From: JBAXGW01 sp037139195
Lineage (GTDB): Bacteria > Bacteroidota > Bacteroidia > Bacteroidales > JAHJDW01
Assembly (NCBI GenBank): GCA_037139195.1
Contig: JBAXGW010000060.1
Coordinates: forward strand, 1 to 26,026
Length of the DNA: 26,026 nt
Reading direction: 5' to 3'
Position 1 is the stretch's first letter; each line of letters begins with the position of its first letter. The translations under genes were made by a program, and so were the position numbers. This document shows, one piece after another, positions 22,759 through 26,026 of the stretch. Below the pieces are notes generated by a model that saw only the letters and a list, made by a program, of their open reading frames with translations, had not been told where the DNA came from and ran no database searches.

Positions 22759-22959
22759 TTAAATTATTTTCATTATTTTGCCAAATTCTCCTTCGTTTAG
22801 CAATTTAACAATTTTGCTTTCGAGATGAGATAATCCATATTTTTTTAAACCCTGACAAATATTATCTAATTTGATATAGCTAATCAAAGTAAATTCATCG
22901 TCCCTAATTTGAACAAAATCAGGAATTTTAGCTTTGCCTTTAATTTTCAAAAGATACAT
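22759..22959 (-). CDS. Small conserved-looking protein upstream of ftsE
   Basis: A 66-residue soluble protein of unknown function beginning MYLLKIKGKAKIPDFVQIRD. The pattern of short beta strands followed by two helices (LDNICQGLKKYG, LESKIVKLLNEGEF) suggests a compact alpha/beta domain. No motif is recognised. The start chosen is ATG at 22959, because an in-frame TTG at 22986 sits inside the -7 box. It ends 4 nt before the ftsE start, so the two form an operon and may be functionally linked. Confidence 0.7.
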   Translation of the reverse strand: MYLLKIKGKAKIPDFVQIRDDEFTLISYIKLDNICQGLKKYGLSHLESKIVKLLNEGEFGKIMKII

Positions 22960-22983
22960 TGAGCAGTTGAGTTTTATTATTCC

Positions 22984-22991
22984 CAAAGATA
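22984..22991 (-). promoter_or_regulatory. -7 promoter box of the small gene-ftsE operon
   Basis: On the minus strand TATCTTTG matches TAnnTTTG and ends 24 nt before the ATG at 22959. No -33 TTG at the usual distance. Confidence 0.5.
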
Positions 22992-23077
22992 ATAAAAATA
23001 TGCTTTTGTAATTTTTTTGATTTAATTTTTGTTAACAAGCATTTCTGAAACAAATTTATACACCAGCAATGGAACTA

Positions 23078-23114
23078 AAATAAAAAAGCCATCAATAAAA
23101 AATCATTGATGGCT
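23078..23114 (-). terminator. Rho-independent terminator of the PAS sensor gene
   Basis: The perfect 10-bp stem agccatcaat/attgatggct (23087-23096 and 23105-23114) has an 8-nt loop. On the minus strand it is followed by a TTTTTTATTTT run. It lies 18 nt beyond the sensor stop codon. The plus strand also has an A-run before and a weak T content after, so activity is mainly for the minus strand. Confidence 0.9.
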
Positions 23115-23132
23115 ACCATATAAAAGTGTGAT

Positions 23133-25550
23133 CTAATTTTTCTGTTTTAAAACTTCAATTTCAGCTTTTAAAGCTTCAATTGTAGAATTAGTTTCTTTTT
23201 GATTCTCATGAAGCTTAGTAATATCATTAGCAATGCAGATTATTTTCACAACCTGACCACTTTCATCAACTACAGGTGCGAAAGATTCGTAAAACCAAAA
23301 CTCTTTACCATTAAAGAAATACTGATGCCCGCCCGATTGAGTTTTGCCATTTAATAATGCATTCCAAAAATTTGAGTATTTTTCTGATTTAACAAAATCT
23401 GGATTTACGAAATGGCTATAATTTTTATTTAATAATTCCATTTCGGATATTCCAGTAAATTTAACAAATGAACTATTTACTTTTATTAATACTGCCTGTG
23501 CATTGTATTCTGCAATACCGTAACAATGGTCAACTGCTTTTGTTAAACCCGACATTTCTCTATCTTTTCTTTCAATCTCCTCCTGAATAGCCTTCATTTC
23601 TTCAAGGTTCTGTCGCATTTCCTCTTCTTGTGCTTTTAATTCCTCCGCTTGCTGCTTCATTTCTACTTCGCGAGTATGAATCATTGTAATATCATTGGCA
23701 ATTACAATAATTTTGTCGAAAATATTCTCTTCGTTTTTTTCTGGAGTATAAGTGCAATACAACCAAATTTCTTTTCCATTAAAGATAAATTGATGCCCTC
23801 CTTTTTGCTGAATTCCACTTTTTAAGTTATTGAAGAAATTTTCAAAGGCAGAAGTTTTGACTTTATCTTGAGGCATATAATTGAAAAGAACATTTCCAAC
23901 TAATTCATTTTTTTTATAGCCTGATAAGGATACAATTAAGTCGTTGCAATCTGTAATATTCCCTTTCATATCCAATTCTAAACGGCAATAAGCTGAATCT
24001 ACTGCGTTTTTAAGCATACTCATTTTATATTCATTAGCAGCTAGCACAGCTTGATTACGATGCATTTCCTCCTGTATAGCGCTCATTTCTTCAAGGTTCT
24101 GGCGCATTTCTTCTTCTTGTGCCTTCAACTCCTCCGTTTGTTGTTTCATTTCCATTTCACGAGAGTGAAGAAGAGTAATATCATTTCCAATTATAACTAT
24201 TTTATTATAAACACCTTCTTCGTTTTTGCCAGGTGTATAAGTACAAAACATCCAATACTCTTTATTTTTGAAAATATATTGATGTCCTCCTTTCTGTTGA
24301 ATACCGCTCTTCAAATTACTCAAAAAGCCATCAAATCCAGCGGTTTTAACCTTGTCTTGTGGCATAAAACTAAACAATAACTTCCCAACAATCTCGTTTT
24401 TCGACATTTTACTAAGGTTTATTATCGAGTCGTTGCATTCTGTAATATATCCATTAATATCTGTTTCCAAACGACAGTATGAAGCATCAATTGCGCCAAC
24501 TAAAAGCAACATTTTATTTTCTGTAATTTTTGCAGCTAGTTGTTTGCGCTCCATTTCTTCTTGTGTAGCATGCATTTCTTCAAGATTCTGTCGCATTTCT
24601 TCTTCCTGAGCTCGCATTTCTTCCGATTGTTGTTGCGAAACCTCTAGCAGTTGGGCTGTACGAATATTTACTTTTACGCTTGATATAGTTGATGCAATGC
24701 TTTCTCCAATTTTTTCAACAAATTCAATCTGATATTGTTCAATAGTTTTAAACGAAGCTAGCTCAATAATACCATATATTTTATCGTTCAATTTCAGTGG
24801 AACAATTAAAATACATTTTGGATTAGCTTCTCCAAGTCCCGATGTTATTTCAACATAACTGTTGGGAACATCGGTTAAAAATATTGTTTGTCCTTCTTGG
24901 TAACAAGCACCAACAAGTCCTTCTCCAATTTCTATTGTTTTATGAATAAATTTTTGTCGGTTAAATGCATAGCAAGCCGTCATTTCTAAATAAGGATGTT
25001 CGGCATTATTATCATTATATACAAATAAACCACCTTGATTCATTCCAGTATATTCAACCAAATTTCTAATAATATTAAACGAAAGAAGCTGAATATTATC
25101 ATTGTTTTGACGAAGTATCTCTCCAAATTTTGCATGACCAACGGTGGCCCAATTTCTACGTTCATCTTCAGATTTTCTTACTAATTCTTCTTCTTGGGCT
25201 TTTATCAAACTATACTTCATATCCAGCAACGATTTCCCCAAAGTATCATCATCACTTAATAATGAAATATCTGAATTTAAATCATTATCGCCAATGCGTT
25301 TTGCAAAATTTGAATAGTTTTCAAACCCAACTCTAAGTTCTTTAATATTTGATCCTATTTCAGCAAATTCATCATTATATGAATAATTAATGGTGGTATC
25401 GATAATTTTACCTTTTGACAAATTAGAAATGGTTAAAGATATATTGCCTAATACTGTTTTAATTGGTTTGAAAATATAAATTATTCCAATTGATATAATG
25501 ACAATTACAATTGAACCTCCTATTATTATAGTAAGAAGAAATATTCCCAA
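23133..25550 (-). CDS. Membrane sensor with HAMP, GAF and three PAS domains, no output domain
   Basis: This well-supported part has 805 residues. One membrane helix lies at about 3-27 (FLLTIIIGGSIVIVIISIGIIYIF). A HAMP-like segment follows (about 28-80) and a GAF domain (about 150-300, with GLFVYND and GEGLVGACYQEGQTIFLTDVP). Three PAS domains lie at about 345-465, 508-628 and 668-782, each ending in a NDIT motif and joined by near-identical coiled coils with EEEMRQNLEEM. The PAS units repeat with a period of 163 residues. There is no histidine kinase, GGDEF, MA or DNA-binding domain, so it probably senses redox or small ligands and signals through partner proteins. The only start codon in frame is TTG at 25550, but coding continues upstream (see 25551-26006), so this start is doubtful. 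Confidence 0.85.
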   Translation of the reverse strand: MGIFLLTIIIGGSIVIVIISIGIIYIFKPIKTVLGNISLTISNLSKGKIIDTTINYSYNDEFAEIGSNIKELRVGFENYSNFAKRIGDNDLNSDISLLSDDDTLGKSLLDMKYSLIKAQEEELVRKSEDERRNWATVGHAKFGEILRQNNDNIQLLSFNIIRNLVEYTGMNQGGLFVYNDNNAEHPYLEMTACYAFNRQKFIHKTIEIGEGLVGACYQEGQTIFLTDVPNSYVEITSGLGEANPKCILIVPLKLNDKIYGIIELASFKTIEQYQIEFVEKIGESIASTISSVKVNIRTAQLLEVSQQQSEEMRAQEEEMRQNLEEMHATQEEMERKQLAAKITENKMLLLVGAIDASYCRLETDINGYITECNDSIINLSKMSKNEIVGKLLFSFMPQDKVKTAGFDGFLSNLKSGIQQKGGHQYIFKNKEYWMFCTYTPGKNEEGVYNKIVIIGNDITLLHSREMEMKQQTEELKAQEEEMRQNLEEMSAIQEEMHRNQAVLAANEYKMSMLKNAVDSAYCRLELDMKGNITDCNDLIVSLSGYKKNELVGNVLFNYMPQDKVKTSAFENFFNNLKSGIQQKGGHQFIFNGKEIWLYCTYTPEKNEENIFDKIIVIANDITMIHTREVEMKQQAEELKAQEEEMRQNLEEMKAIQEEIERKDREMSGLTKAVDHCYGIAEYNAQAVLIKVNSSFVKFTGISEMELLNKNYSHFVNPDFVKSEKYSNFWNALLNGKTQSGGHQYFFNGKEFWFYESFAPVVDESGQVVKIICIANDITKLHENQKETNSTIEALKAEIEVLKQKN
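23490..24660 (-). repeat. Triplicated PAS/coiled-coil module inside the sensor gene
   Basis: The coding DNA of the linker EEEMRQNLEEM recurs around 24596, 24107 and 23618, a period of 489 bp. The flanking PAS domains share long stretches (MPQDKVKT, SGIQQKGGHQ). The first two units are closer to each other than to the third, which suggests stepwise duplication. Confidence 0.85.
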
Positions 25551-26006
25551 GTCTTTGTAAATATCATTTTCATAAACAGTACAAACAATATAGGCCTCAA
25601 GTGGAGCATAATAAACAAAATATTCTTGTTTTTGTTTGCCAGAATTATCTTCGGGCCATAAATATCTTTCATGCCCTAATTCTTCTTTGTTAGAAAGAAT
25701 TAATTTAAAAAAGTTTTTGTCGCTAGCATTTTCTTTTTCTTTAGAAGGGTGAATAAGAAACTCGCCATTTTTACTTATTAAAAAAGGATAACCTGATGAA
25801 TAGTATTTTCTGTCAAAAACTTTTTTAAATGCTTTGTATTTTATTTCGTCATTTAATATTTGATTAATTAAAGATAATTTTGGAGCGGGTTCAGTATTTT
25901 TTATGCTGATGTTTGCAGAATCATTTTTAATTGAATCATTTGCATTAATCTTTCCCGTAATATTTTTTTCCTTAAATGAATAACCCCGAGGCAGAGCCTC
26001 GAGGTA
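25551..26006 (-). pseudogene. In-frame Cache-like sensor domain upstream of the sensor gene, start codon missing
   Basis: Translating the minus strand in the frame of the sensor gives about 152 open codons without any ATG, GTG or TTG. It includes YPFLISKNGEFLIHPSKEK, GHERYLWPE and YFVYYAPLEAYIVCTVYEND just before the membrane helix. This is the typical C-terminal part of a periplasmic Cache (PDC) domain: the F-L-I-x-x-x-G-x-x-x-x-H-P strand and the P-L-x-x-Y-I-V strand. The frame ends upstream at a TGA (26007-26009) beside a palindrome. Full-length relatives start with a membrane helix before the Cache domain; that part is missing. Either the gene is broken by repeat insertion, or there is a frameshift at the window edge. 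Confidence 0.65.
25984..26004. repeat. CGAGGC-aga-GCCTCG palindrome at the 5' edge of the sensor frame
   Basis: The perfect 6-bp arms CGAGGC (25987-25992) and GCCTCG (25996-26001) surround a 3-nt loop, with further outer C/G pairs. It is strikingly GC-rich within AT-rich DNA. It reads in the sensor frame as LEALPRGYSF. It resembles small dispersed palindromes of Bacteroidota; only one copy is in this window. Confidence 0.6.
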
Positions 26007-26026
26007 TCAGTGCTACTATCTAACAG

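Noticed and set aside
24051..24609. Plus-strand open frames opposite the sensor
   Set aside because: They arise from the repeated coiled-coil coding on the other strand (Phe/Leu-rich antisense).
23490..24660. Regularly spaced repeats suggesting a CRISPR array
   Set aside because: The period is 489 bp, within a continuous coding frame; it is a protein-domain triplication.

Overview
The window is AT-rich bacterial chromosome, most likely from a member of the Bacteroidota. Four things point there. NuoG is very short. YebC is of the MGRAF-starting type. NuoC and NuoD are separate genes. Several genes are preceded at short distance by the Bacteroidota promoter box TAnnTTTG, rather than by Shine-Dalgarno-rich leaders. 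The exact genus cannot be read from the sequence.

Layout. A short-chain dehydrogenase (188-895, +) ends exactly where a 16.7 kb minus-strand locus ends. That locus (17571 down to 896) is a complete nuo operon for the 14-subunit respiratory complex I, in canonical order nuoA-B-C-D-E-F-G-H-I-J-K-L-M-N. Three genes unrelated to complex I sit inside it in the same orientation: an AlbA_2/HATPase/HTH regulator between nuoB and nuoC, a second one between nuoH and nuoI, and an unrecognised 181-residue protein between nuoJ and nuoK. Most of the longer nuo spacers carry short interspersed repeats of at least three families: GGTTAATGG/GGTGCAGGG arms, a TTCGACTCCGCTCA palindrome, and a CACAGAGTTAC repeat. 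Tight junctions (L/K, M/L, C/D) have none.

Divergent from nuoA lies a yebC/TACO1-type translation factor gene (+) with its own terminator. It is followed by a possible MITE-like remnant and convergent murB (-). Divergent from murB is a pair of GT-B glycosyltransferase genes (+, 8-nt overlap). These converge with ftsE (-, stops overlapping by 4 nt), which is co-directional with a 66-codon gene upstream. The right end holds a large membrane sensor (-) with HAMP, GAF and three tandem PAS repeats but no output domain. Its reading frame continues upstream through a Cache-like sensor domain to a small palindrome and an in-frame stop, with no ATG, so its 5' end looks broken or repeat-modified.

How the genes fit together. 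The main content is energy metabolism: NuoEFG oxidise NADH, NuoBCDI pass electrons to quinone, and NuoAHJKLMN form the membrane arm. Around it are envelope and division genes (murB, glycosyltransferases, ftsE) and a sensory protein. The most unusual structural feature is the accumulation of regulators and short repeats inside an essential-type respiratory operon, with one regulator overlapping the nuoI start codon.
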